From NCBI RefSeq assembly GCF_021391495.1, contig NZ_CP090063.1, forward strand, positions 6,758,001 to 6,822,000: a stretch of DNA of 64,000 nucleotides. Direction: 5' to 3'. The stretch comes from Amycolatopsis acidiphila (GTDB taxonomy: Bacteria; Actinomycetota; Actinomycetes; Mycobacteriales; Pseudonocardiaceae). The translations under genes and the position numbers were made by a program. The notes under the pieces were generated by a model, which was not told the origin of the DNA, did not search any database, and worked only from the letters and a program-made list of their open reading frames with translations. This document shows, piece by piece, positions 34,794 through 45,206 of the stretch (position 1 is its first letter; the number at the start of each line of letters is the position of its first letter).

Positions 34794-36196
34794 CAGTGCG
34801 CCCCCTTCAGCTCCTCCAGCGAATCCTCGACCATCGTGGCCAGGTTTCCCACGTCCGACACGGCCTTGCGATCCCCGTTCAGTCCGAAGTAGACGTTCCC
34901 GTGGTAGGACGTGACCCCGATGGCCAGCGCCTGGTTGCGCGCCAGCGGGATCACCGGGTACATCCGGGTCATCCTCGCCTGCCCCGCGTACAGCGGCTGC
35001 TGCGGGCCCGGTGAGTTGGTGATCACCAGGTTGAAGATGCGCCCGGAGAAGGACCCGGCGGCCCGCGCCGCCAGCGAATGCATCGTCGCTGGCGCGAACC
35101 CGCCCACCTTCAGCATGGCACGGGCCGCGACCGAACGGCTGGAGTCGGTGTAGGCGCGCATCGCGTGGCTGATGTGCTGCAGCCGCAGCACCGGGTTCGG
35201 CTCGCCGACCAGCAGGTCCACCAGATGCGCCTCGACCTGGTTGTTCACCAGGCCGGCGGTGGAGAACTCGACGGTGTCGGCCTCGAGCACGGCCATCGGC
35301 ACCAGGGCACGCAGGGTCGCGCTCGCGGGCACCCCCGCACCACGCGAGAGCAGCCACTCGCGCAGCGCGCCGGTGATCGCGGCGAGCACGATGTCGTTGA
35401 CCGTGCCGCCGTGCTCGGCGCGGATCTCGCGGTAGTCCTCCAGCCGCGTGCGGACGACAGCGAACACCCGGCCGCCGCTGACGTGCGTGTTCAGCGGTCC
35501 GGCCGGGGCCGGGCGGACGAGCGTGCGCAGCGTCGAGGCGACCCCGCCGACGGTGTCGGCGAGCTTGTCGGCGGTCGCGGCGGCGTCGCCGACGAACGCG
35601 CGGACGTTCTCGACGAGCTCACCCGGCTGCTGCACGGTTTCGCTGATCGCGTCCAGCACCAGCTGGGTGGCCGAGGGCATCCGCCGCGGCGTCCAGGTGT
35701 CCTCGTACGGCTCGCACAGCTGCGGGGCGGTGTCCAGGATCAACTGTCCGAGCTCGACGGTGCCGACACCGTCCACCATGGCCTGGTGCGTCTTGGTGAC
35801 CAGCGCGACCCGGTCGCCTTCGAGGCCCTCGACGAAGTAGGCCTCCCACAGTGGGCGCTCCTGGTCCATCGGCCGCGCCATCAGCCGGGCGACCAGGTCG
35901 AACAGCTGGTCGTCGCTGCCCGGGGACGGCAGCGCCGAGCGCCGCACGTGGTAGTTGAGGTCGAAGTCGGTGTCGTCCACCCACACCGGGCGAGCCAGAT
36001 GCCCCGGCACGGCAAGCACGCGTTGCCGGTAGCGCGGCAGATAGCCGAGGCGCTGGCTCACCAGGCACAGCAGCTGCTCGTGGTCGAAGCCGTCGCGGGG
36101 CCGCTCGAACACCGCGACGCCGCCGACGTGCATCGGGGTCGCGGCCTCCTCCAGGTACAGGAACGAGGCGTCGAGCGCGGAGAGACGGTCGGGCAT
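34790..36196 (-). CDS. Wax ester synthase/diacylglycerol acyltransferase family protein
   Basis: A 468-residue WS/DGAT protein, at the position of M. tuberculosis tgs3. LSALDASFLYLEEAATPMHVGG is the typical start. The catalytic motif HHxxxDG appears as HQAMVDG near 137, with Gln replacing the second His. PLWEAYFVEG precedes it; the C-terminal NLVITNSPGP and YPVIPLARNQALAIGVTSYH are conserved. In the family the enzymes make triacylglycerol or wax esters from acyl-CoA. The altered motif leaves activity uncertain. It is divergent from the SpoU methylase gene. Confidence 0.92.
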   Translation of the reverse strand: MPDRLSALDASFLYLEEAATPMHVGGVAVFERPRDGFDHEQLLCLVSQRLGYLPRYRQRVLAVPGHLARPVWVDDTDFDLNYHVRRSALPSPGSDDQLFDLVARLMARPMDQERPLWEAYFVEGLEGDRVALVTKTHQAMVDGVGTVELGQLILDTAPQLCEPYEDTWTPRRMPSATQLVLDAISETVQQPGELVENVRAFVGDAAATADKLADTVGGVASTLRTLVRPAPAGPLNTHVSGGRVFAVVRTRLEDYREIRAEHGGTVNDIVLAAITGALREWLLSRGAGVPASATLRALVPMAVLEADTVEFSTAGLVNNQVEAHLVDLLVGEPNPVLRLQHISHAMRAYTDSSRSVAARAMLKVGGFAPATMHSLAARAAGSFSGRIFNLVITNSPGPQQPLYAGQARMTRMYPVIPLARNQALAIGVTSYHGNVYFGLNGDRKAVSDVGNLATMVEDSLEELKGAHW

Positions 36197-36231
36197 TGGG
36201 TCAATCTAGCGGCGACTGCTGTACTGGGCCT

Positions 36232-36990
36232 GTGCACGAAACCAACACTGTGTCCCCGAAGGACCGCTTCCTGACCGTCTACGGACGCAAACCGGTGCTC
36301 GAAGCGCTGGGCGACCGGGAGCTGCGGGTCGACAAGGTGATCCTGGCGGACACCGCGCGGGCGCCCGAGATCGAGCAGGCGGCGCGCCGGGCCGGGGTGC
36401 CGGTGCAGCGCGCGAGCGCGCACCGGGTGAAGGTGCTCGCGGGCAACGGCAAGCAGGACCAGGGCGTGCTGGCGGACGTCGTCGCGCCGCGGATGCGCCC
36501 GTTGTCGGCCGCGCTGTCCAGCGCGCCACTGCCCACGCGGGTGCTGGTGCTCGACGGGATCACCACGCCCGCCAACGTCGGGATGATCCTGCGCACCGCG
36601 ACGGCGGCCGGGGTGGGCGGCGTGGTCGTGCCGCGGCGTGGGGTCGCGGCGCTCGATCCGCTGGTGGTGAAGGCTTCGGCCGGGGTCGCGTTCCGCGCGC
36701 CGGTGCTGCGTTGCGCGACGGCCGCGGAGGCGGCCGGGATGCTCTCGGACGCCGGCTATCGGCTGTACGGGCTGAGCGCGTCGGGCGGTGAGCAACTGTT
36801 CGAGGCGGAGCTGCCCGAGCGCGCGGCGTTCGTGCTGGGCGGCGAGACGGCGGGGGTGTCGGAGGAGGTCGCCGCGCTGCTCACCGGCCGGCTGTCGATC
36901 CCGATGCCCGGCACGGTCGAGTCGCTGAACGTCTCGGCCGCGGCGGCGGTGCTGTGCTTCGACCTGGTCAGGCGGGAAACAACGCGCTGA
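36232..36990 (+). CDS. TrmH/SpoU family RNA 2'-O-methyltransferase
   Basis: A 252-residue SPOUT methyltransferase. An N-terminal substrate-binding domain (about 15-80, with VYGRKPVLEALGDREL) precedes the knotted domain. The domain has motif 1 PANVGMILRTATAAGV, motif 2 FVLGGETAGVSEE, and motif 3 SIPMPGTVESLNVSAAAAV. It probably methylates a ribose in rRNA or tRNA; the site cannot be told from sequence. GTG 36232 was preferred over 36196, which would overlap the divergent gene's start. It overlaps the convergent HAD gene by 23 nt. Confidence 0.92.
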   Translation: MHETNTVSPKDRFLTVYGRKPVLEALGDRELRVDKVILADTARAPEIEQAARRAGVPVQRASAHRVKVLAGNGKQDQGVLADVVAPRMRPLSAALSSAPLPTRVLVLDGITTPANVGMILRTATAAGVGGVVVPRRGVAALDPLVVKASAGVAFRAPVLRCATAAEAAGMLSDAGYRLYGLSASGGEQLFEAELPERAAFVLGGETAGVSEEVAALLTGRLSIPMPGTVESLNVSAAAAVLCFDLVRRETTR

Positions 36991-37372
36991 GCTCGGCGAG
37001 CGTGGTCTCGACCGAGGTGTGGTGGACGCCGGTCATGCCCGCCAGGACCGCACCGTCGACGTTCCGGCGCGAGTCGTCGACGAAGACGCAGGCGGCCGCG
37101 GGGAGGCCGAGCCGCTCGGCGGTGAGCAGGTAGACCTGCGGGGCGGGTTTCGCGAAGCCGACCTCGCCGGAGAAGACGAGCGCGTCGAACCAGCGGCTCA
37201 GCCGGGCCCTCGCGGTTCCGCCGCCGGCGGCGTTGGACAGCAGGGCGGTGCGCACGCCCCGCCCCCGCAGCCGGTCGATCGCCGCGAACAACCCGGCGGC
37301 GTCGGGGTCGGTGAGCACGCCCGCGTAGTCGACCACCAGCCCCGTCAGCACGCGACCGACGATAGTCGTCAC
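36968..37372 (-). CDS. HAD-superfamily hydrolase
   Basis: A short HAD-like hydrolase (134 residues). Motif I is VVDYAGVLTD, motif II is ALLSNAAGG, motif III Lys is in GFAKPAPQVYLLTAERLG, and motif IV is CVFVDDSRRNVDGA. The second Asp of motif I is replaced by Ala, and the cap domain is nearly absent. Such changes occur in the epoxide-hydrolase-phosphatase-like branch, but they make phosphatase activity uncertain. GTG 37372 was chosen because upstream codons run into the divergent gene. Substrate unknown. Confidence 0.82.
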   Translation of the reverse strand: MTTIVGRVLTGLVVDYAGVLTDPDAAGLFAAIDRLRGRGVRTALLSNAAGGGTARARLSRWFDALVFSGEVGFAKPAPQVYLLTAERLGLPAAACVFVDDSRRNVDGAVLAGMTGVHHTSVETTLAELSALFPA

Positions 37373-37451
37373 CGCTTCGGGGCCTGTTGGCCCGAGCGGA
37401 TCGGGCGACCGGCTCATACCGGGCGCACGATCCGATCTTCCTGGGGGACGC

Positions 37452-37910
37452 ATGCTGGCGTTGACGCCGCTGAGAGAGTACGAGCCGTACCGTGACCTGC
37501 ACCGTTTCATCGGCCGGGGCGGGCAGCTGACGCTGGACCTGCTGCCCGCGCGGCTGCCCCTCCAGCGGTCCGGCGACGGCCGGCCGCCGCTGTCGCTGTC
37601 GCACGTCCGGTCGGTGCTGAACGCCGTGCTGGAGGTTCGCACGGGGCGGCGGCCGTTGAGCCACGTACAGGGTTGGGTCGGGCCGCAGTTGCACGCACAG
37701 CTGAGCCTGTGGCCGCCCCTGAAGGACGTGCGGTTGGCCTTGAAGACCCTGCGGGGGTGTGTCGTGCCGCCTTCGTCCTACGAGGCCTCAGCCACCGCTG
37801 TGACGGCGACGCGGACGTACGCGCTGGTGTCCCGCTTCGACCTGCAGGACGGCGTGTGGCGCTGCACCCTCTTCGACCTGATCGCTCCGACCCGACAGCG
37901 GGGTTCGTGA
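37452..37910 (+). CDS. Rv3235-family (DUF6459-like) hypothetical protein
   Basis: A 152-residue protein of the actinobacterial Rv3235 family found beside secA. An Arg/Pro-rich N-terminal half leads to the conserved C-terminal strands RTYALVSRFDLQDGVWRCTLFDLI. No catalytic motif is seen. Family members are linked to SecA by gene neighbourhood only. ATG 37452 follows CTGGGGGACGC. A large stem-loop follows the stop. Confidence 0.8.
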   Translation: MLALTPLREYEPYRDLHRFIGRGGQLTLDLLPARLPLQRSGDGRPPLSLSHVRSVLNAVLEVRTGRRPLSHVQGWVGPQLHAQLSLWPPLKDVRLALKTLRGCVVPPSSYEASATAVTATRTYALVSRFDLQDGVWRCTLFDLIAPTRQRGS

Positions 37911-37930
37911 CCCGGAACCCCGCCAAGAGC

Positions 37931-37961
37931 GGAGGGGCCCTTCAGCGTGAAGGGCCCCTCC
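37931..37961. terminator. Bidirectional stem-loop between Rv3235-like gene and secA
   Basis: A 13-bp perfect stem 37931-37943/37949-37961 with a 5-nt loop lies between two convergent genes. No clear U-tract is present. Confidence 0.75.
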
Positions 37962-37977
37962 GGTCGTCACCTGCGGC

Positions 37978-40821
<2,844 letters not shown>

Positions 40822-40955
40822 CCGGTCGACCTCACTAGCTGTCTTGGAAATGCGCCCAGGAGTCTCCCGGGCGGACCGTGCGCCTCCTCCATCGTAGGGA
40901 AGGTGTGCCCCGACGTGCACGCACGCCGCGACTTAGGTAGCAGGCGGACAGCAGA

Positions 40956-40988
40956 ACGGCCCGCACGCGGGTGTCGCGCGCGGGCCGT
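40956..40988 (-). terminator. Stem-loop after hpf
   Basis: ACGGCCCGC at 40956-40964 pairs with GCGGGCCGT at 40980-40988. On the minus strand it is followed by TTCTGCTGT. It lies between the hpf stop and secA start. Confidence 0.6.
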
Positions 40989-41006
40989 CCGGGGGCGTGC
41001 GGGGGC

Positions 41007-41681
41007 TCAGCCCAGCCGGATCACGCCGTAGTCGAAGCCTTTCCTCCGGTACACGACGCTGGGGGTGCCGGCGTCGGCGTCGTTGAAGAGGTAGAAGTCG
41101 TGTCCGACCAGTTCCATCTGGTAGAGGGCCTGGTCGACGGTCATGGGTTCAGCGGGATGGTGCTTCTCGCGCACGACGCGGCCGGGCTGGTGTTCGGCCA
41201 TGTCGTCCCAGCGCTGCATGGGCAGGTCGAGCGACTCGGCATCGAGCTCGACGGCTTCGACGGGCGCGGGCGCTTCGAGCACGGCGGTGCTCGTGGCCGG
41301 CTGGCTGCCGCTGGCGGGCGCGCCGACGGGCGTCGGTGAGGTCGCTTCGGCGACGGATTCCGGGCAACGGCGCCCGTAGTGGACACGGCGGCGGTCGGCC
41401 ATCCGGCGCAGCCGGTTCTCGAGCTTGCTCACCGCGGCGTCGAGTGCGGCGTAGAAGTCGCCGGCGCATGCCTCGGCGCGGACCGCGGGGCCCTTGCCCT
41501 TGCCGGTGATCTCCACGCGCTGGCAGCTCTTGGACTGCCTGCGGTTGGGCTCGTGGAAGAGCTCCACGTCGTAGCGGAAGACCTTCTTGTCGTAGCGCTC
41601 CAGGCGCATGAGCTTGGCGCTCACGTGCGTCCGGTAGTGCTCGGGCACCTCCACGTTGCGACCTTTGACGACGATGTCCAT
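41007..41681 (-). CDS. hpf: Ribosome hibernation promoting factor, long form
   Basis: A 224-residue long-form HPF that dimerises 70S ribosomes into 100S particles in stationary phase or stress. The N-terminal domain (1-105) begins MDIVVKGRNVEVPEHYRTHV and contains VEITGKGKGPAVRAEACAGD. A variable Pro/Ala linker separates it from the C-terminal dimerisation domain (about 165-224, MTVDQALYQMELVGHDFYLF). ATG 41681 has GGGAGGT 5 nt upstream. Position before secA matches Rv3241c. Confidence 0.95.
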   Translation of the reverse strand: MDIVVKGRNVEVPEHYRTHVSAKLMRLERYDKKVFRYDVELFHEPNRRQSKSCQRVEITGKGKGPAVRAEACAGDFYAALDAAVSKLENRLRRMADRRRVHYGRRCPESVAEATSPTPVGAPASGSQPATSTAVLEAPAPVEAVELDAESLDLPMQRWDDMAEHQPGRVVREKHHPAEPMTVDQALYQMELVGHDFYLFNDADAGTPSVVYRRKGFDYGVIRLG

Positions 41682-42219
41682 ACACGACCTCCCTGGCTCC
41701 TGGTGAATTTCGAGCTCTTCGGACTTCGATGAGGGCGCCGACGCAAATCCCGATTGGGATGTTCTTTCAGCCTCCCGTCGGCACCAGGGTCATCGGCTGT
41801 TCACCTCCCTGCCGCGGAATCGCTATAGCGGTGCACGTTAGCCCCGTAACGCGCATCACAAAACCCCCCGAGCCGGGGGATGTCACAGAGCGGGAAACAG
41901 TCACCGTGCGCGTCCGGAAGCAGGCGCATGGGGCCGCGTTCAACCCCGATCGGAGCAGTGCGGGGATGCGCTTTTCACCTTGACACGCAAAGATTTCCGA
42001 GCATTCGAGGCTCGTCGTGACAGCGTGCTGCCCGAGGCGGCCCACCCCGGCGGGCTCTTGCGCCGGCGGCGGTTCTTCGCTTGACGGCCTCATACCTGGA
42101 CAACGGAACCGGCGGCGCCGCCGTTCCCCGCGAATGCACCTGTGTGGGTGAATGCTTTGGATCTTCGCTGGTGGGCGGTCCGGAGAAAATTGTCGGTGGG
42201 GCCGGGCAGGGTGCGGGGC
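41682..42219. other. Divergent intergenic region hpf / comF
   Basis: About 540 nt without a supported gene. It contains relatively AT-rich patches. A TTGACA at 41980-41985 has no good -10 at 17-18 nt (ATTCGA). The region must hold the hpf promoter on the minus strand and the comF promoter. Confidence 0.5.
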
Positions 42220-42873
42220 GTGGGACTGCTCGAGTTGTTGTTGCCGGCGACGTGCGCGGGATGCGGCGCGCCGGGTGCCGCGTGCTGCCCGGACTGCGTG
42301 GCGCTGTTCAGCAGGCCGGAGCGGGTCGCGCGCGGACCGACGCGGGCCGCACCGGTCTACGCGCTGGCCCGGTACCGGGACACCGCGCGGCGGCTGGTGC
42401 TCTCGTACAAGGAGCGCGGGCGGCGCGACCTGGCTGTTCCGCTGGGTGGCGCGCTGGCCGCGGCGCTGCCGTACCTGCCGGAGGCGCAGCCGGACGCGGA
42501 TGGCACGTGGTGGCTGGTGCCGGTGCCCTCGCGCCCGGTCGCGTCCAGGACCCGCGGCGGTCCCCACCTGCGGCGGCTGGCACGAACCTGCGCGGCGGCC
42601 ATGGCGGTGCAGGGCCAGGCGGCGGCCGTCGCGCCTGCCCTGCTCCTCGCGACGGGTGCGAAAGACGCGGTGGGCCTGAGCCGCGACCAGCGCGCGGCGA
42701 ACCTGGCTGGGCGCTTGCGCCTGGACCCGCGCGGCCTGCCACCGCCAGGCACCCCGGTCGTCCTGCTGGACGACGTGATCACCACCGGCGCGACGGCGGC
42801 CGCCTGCATCGCGACGCTGGCCGGGGCGGGGTATCGGGTGGAGGTGGTGCTGACGCTGACAGCAGCCGGCTAG
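42220..42873 (+). CDS. ComF-family phosphoribosyltransferase
   Basis: A 217-residue double-zinc-ribbon ComF protein. CAGCGAPGAACCPDC supplies the zinc ligands at the N-terminus; YKERGRRDLAVPLG is conserved; the PRPP-binding loop VVLLDDVITTGATAAAC is at the C-terminus. Competence-type ComF proteins assist DNA uptake, and the role in actinobacteria is not clear. The start is uncertain: GTG 42220 has CAGGG about 8 nt upstream and matches the family's short N-terminus; GTG 42211 and GTG 42142 are alternatives. It runs opposite to hpf and lpqB, unlike the M. tuberculosis order. Confidence 0.85.
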   Translation: MGLLELLLPATCAGCGAPGAACCPDCVALFSRPERVARGPTRAAPVYALARYRDTARRLVLSYKERGRRDLAVPLGGALAAALPYLPEAQPDADGTWWLVPVPSRPVASRTRGGPHLRRLARTCAAAMAVQGQAAAVAPALLLATGAKDAVGLSRDQRAANLAGRLRLDPRGLPPPGTPVVLLDDVITTGATAAACIATLAGAGYRVEVVLTLTAAG

Positions 42874-42930
42874 GAACCGGGGTGGCTGTGGGACGCCCGG
42901 GCTGGACCACTGGCGAGGCGCGGTGCGCGG

Positions 42931-43423
42931 CAGGCCCACCCGCCCCAGGCGGGGCGGGGCGGGGCCGGGCAGCCACCCCGCGTCAGGCGGGACGGCGGCG
43001 GAGGCGGGGGCGGACGGCAGCCACCCCAACCACCACCAGGGACCAGCCCAGGTAGAAGGGAGACTCCTCGCACCCCAGCGAGGGCGGGCGCGGGCGCGGA
43101 CGCCACACCTCGCCGACAGCCAAGGCCGTCCCCAGGCCACCCGCCCCAGGCGGAACGACGCTGTCCCCAGCCCGCCCCGCGTCAGGCGGGACGGCGGTGG
43201 GGGCGGAGGCGGACGGCAGCACCCCGCATCAGACGGAACGACGCTGTCCACAGGCCGCCCGCATCAGGCGGAACGACGCTGTCCACAGGCCGCCCGCATC
43301 AGGCGGAACGACGCTGTCCACAGGCCGCCCGCATCAGGCGGAACGACGCTGTCCCCAGGCCACCCGCCCCAGGCGGGACGGCGCCCGGGCAGGCCACCCG
43401 CGCCAGGCGGAACGGCGGCGGCC
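42931..43423. repeat. Array of about ten 33-39 bp hairpin repeats
   Basis: Related units start at 42931, 42970, 43133, 43168, 43217, 43251, 43286, 43321, 43356 and 43390. The three at 43251-43355 are exact 35-bp copies except for one base. Each holds a CCGCC...GGCGG mini-hairpin. A 17-nt part of the unit is identical to positions 43543-43559 inside the lpqB 3' end, so the array appears to descend from that coding sequence. It fills the gap between comF and lpqB. Confidence 0.88.
43021..43132. repeat. Degenerate duplicate of the lpqB 3' end
   Basis: This block resembles 43441-43548, the last codons of lpqB plus its flank. On the minus strand it still reads GEVWRPRPRPPSLG and ESPFYLG, against GEVWRPHPHSLG and VSPFYPG in lpqB. 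The stop codon is not kept. It sits inside the repeat array. Confidence 0.8.
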
Positions 43424-43463
43424 GCCGAGGTGCTTGCACACACCAGCCACCGCCACCACCGAC

Positions 43464-45206
43464 TCAACCCGGATAGAAGGGAGACACCTTCGCACCCAGC
43501 GAGTGCGGATGCGGACGCCACACCTCGCCGACATCCGAGGCCGTCCACAGGCCGCCCGCGTCGGCGACCACGATCGGCCTGCCGGGCGCCGCCGTGATGG
43601 CGTACACCGGCGGGGTCAGGTTCGAGCTGTTGAACGTGTCCATTCGCAGCCCGTCGATGGGCACCTTCACCACCGGCTGCGACGGCATCGTCGTGGCCGC
43701 CACCAGGCTGTCCTGGCTCAGCCAGTCCACGTCGACCACCCCGGACAGCGTCCCGGTCTGCAGGATCCGCGGACTCCGCAACGTCACCGCGTCCTGCGTC
43801 CGCACCACCGACGCCACCAGCAGCTGCCCGTTCACCACCAGCGCGGCCCTGGCACCGTCCCTGGACAGCCGCAGCACGCTGATCGGCCCGACGGTCAGCA
43901 CCTCCTCGGCGTTGACCGCCTGCCCGGTCCACCCGCCGTCCGAGGTGCGCAGTACCCGCACGACCGACGAGCCGTCGACCACGGTCCACACCTCGCCCGC
44001 TGTCCCGTCCGCCGTCGCCGTCGGGCGCCAGGTCGGTCTGGTCAGCGTCCCGCCGAACAGGTTCACCTGCTGCGCCGCCGAGCCGAACGCGCCGATCCGG
44101 AGCTGCTGGCGGCCGTTGGCGTTCTCCACGATCGCCAGCTGCCGCCCGTCGATGGACTGCGCCGCGCTCACCACCTGGTACACGCCCTGGCCCGCCGACC
44201 CCGGCACCGCGGAACCGTCGGCGAGCGAGCGCACCCGCCCGTTGACCACCATCAGCCCCGGCTGGTCCGCGCCCGGCGAGGCCAGCGAGGTGTACGACGG
44301 CACGTCGCTCGGCAGCCAGTCCTCGTGCCCGTCGACCAGCGCGTTGCCGTCCGAGAGCAGCCGCACCCGGTTCGTCGTCACGGCCTGCAGGGACAGCACT
44401 ATCTGCGCCGCGATGAGCTTCTTGACCTCCGGGGTCTGATCACCGACCCCGGTCAGCGGCACCATCAGCGCCCCGTCGGGTGTCGTGGTCACGTTGCCCT
44501 CGATGTTCGCGTCCTCGGGCAGCGGGCTGCGCACCGCGCCGACCAGCTGGTCCGACGGCCCGGACAACAGCAGCGAGACCACCCGCGCGGGCAACCCGAG
44601 CTGCGGCTTCCCGGCCACGTACCGCAGGTCGGGCACGATCGTGTTCGAGTCCTGCGCGAAGAAGTACACCGGCACCCGCACGTAGTTCGCGGTGAAGGCG
44701 CTGTAGGGCATCACGATGTTGGCCGGCGGGTTCGTCACCCGCCACTGCCCGTCGGACTGCTTGCGCACCAGCAGCCGCAGCTCGTAGGACGTCCTCGACG
44801 GGATGAACGAGCTGTCCGCCCCGAGCATGCCTAGGTTGGTCCCGCGCACGACGACGACCACCTCGGTGGGGTTCGCCGGCAGGTCCGAGCCCACCGCGTA
44901 CACGGTGTTGAACTGGTCGTCGATGACGTTCATGACCTTGCCCGGCTGCCACGCCTTCGCCGCGGCGTCGTCGAGGTAGGTCCTGGCCGCGGCGTTGTTG
45001 CTCACCGGCTGCGCGCTGGCCTGCACGAAGTCGCGCGCCACGGTCAACGGGTCGATGTCGCGGGGCGGCTGCTGCACGTCGGGGTTGGCGATCTGGCCGA
45101 GCTCCTGCTGCTGCACCGCGACCGGCTGCGACTCCTCGGGGACGGTCGCGCAGCCGACGAGCAGCAGGGCGCTCGCCAGCACCGCGAGCAACCGCGGTCT
45201 GCTCAT
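43464..45206 (-). CDS. lpqB: Lipoprotein LpqB, MtrB accessory
   Basis: A 580-residue exported lipoprotein. RLLAVLASALLLVGC gives a lipobox with Cys near residue 17. A GerMN domain lies near 200-330 (VPVYFFAQDSNTIVPDLRYV), followed by a beta-propeller-like C-terminal region. In the family LpqB binds the MtrB sensor domain and affects MtrA phosphorylation and division. ATG 45206 has AAGGAGG 7 nt upstream and overlaps the mtrB stop (ATGA). The extreme 3' end is the source of a repeat array just outside the gene. Confidence 0.96.
   Translation of the reverse strand: MSRPRLLAVLASALLLVGCATVPEESQPVAVQQQELGQIANPDVQQPPRDIDPLTVARDFVQASAQPVSNNAAARTYLDDAAAKAWQPGKVMNVIDDQFNTVYAVGSDLPANPTEVVVVVRGTNLGMLGADSSFIPSRTSYELRLLVRKQSDGQWRVTNPPANIVMPYSAFTANYVRVPVYFFAQDSNTIVPDLRYVAGKPQLGLPARVVSLLLSGPSDQLVGAVRSPLPEDANIEGNVTTTPDGALMVPLTGVGDQTPEVKKLIAAQIVLSLQAVTTNRVRLLSDGNALVDGHEDWLPSDVPSYTSLASPGADQPGLMVVNGRVRSLADGSAVPGSAGQGVYQVVSAAQSIDGRQLAIVENANGRQQLRIGAFGSAAQQVNLFGGTLTRPTWRPTATADGTAGEVWTVVDGSSVVRVLRTSDGGWTGQAVNAEEVLTVGPISVLRLSRDGARAALVVNGQLLVASVVRTQDAVTLRSPRILQTGTLSGVVDVDWLSQDSLVAATTMPSQPVVKVPIDGLRMDTFNSSNLTPPVYAITAAPGRPIVVADAGGLWTASDVGEVWRPHPHSLGAKVSPFYPG

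Noticed and set aside
36968..37642. Longer HAD protein from 37642
   Set aside because: The added N-terminus is Arg/Ser-rich, overlaps the divergent Rv3235-like gene and lacks HAD features.
41729..41983. Small ORF between hpf and comF
   Set aside because: No ribosome binding site, no family resemblance and atypical codon use; treated as intergenic.
43217..43389. CRISPR-like repeat array
   Set aside because: Units abut directly with no unique spacers, the repeat matches the lpqB coding sequence, and no cas gene is present.
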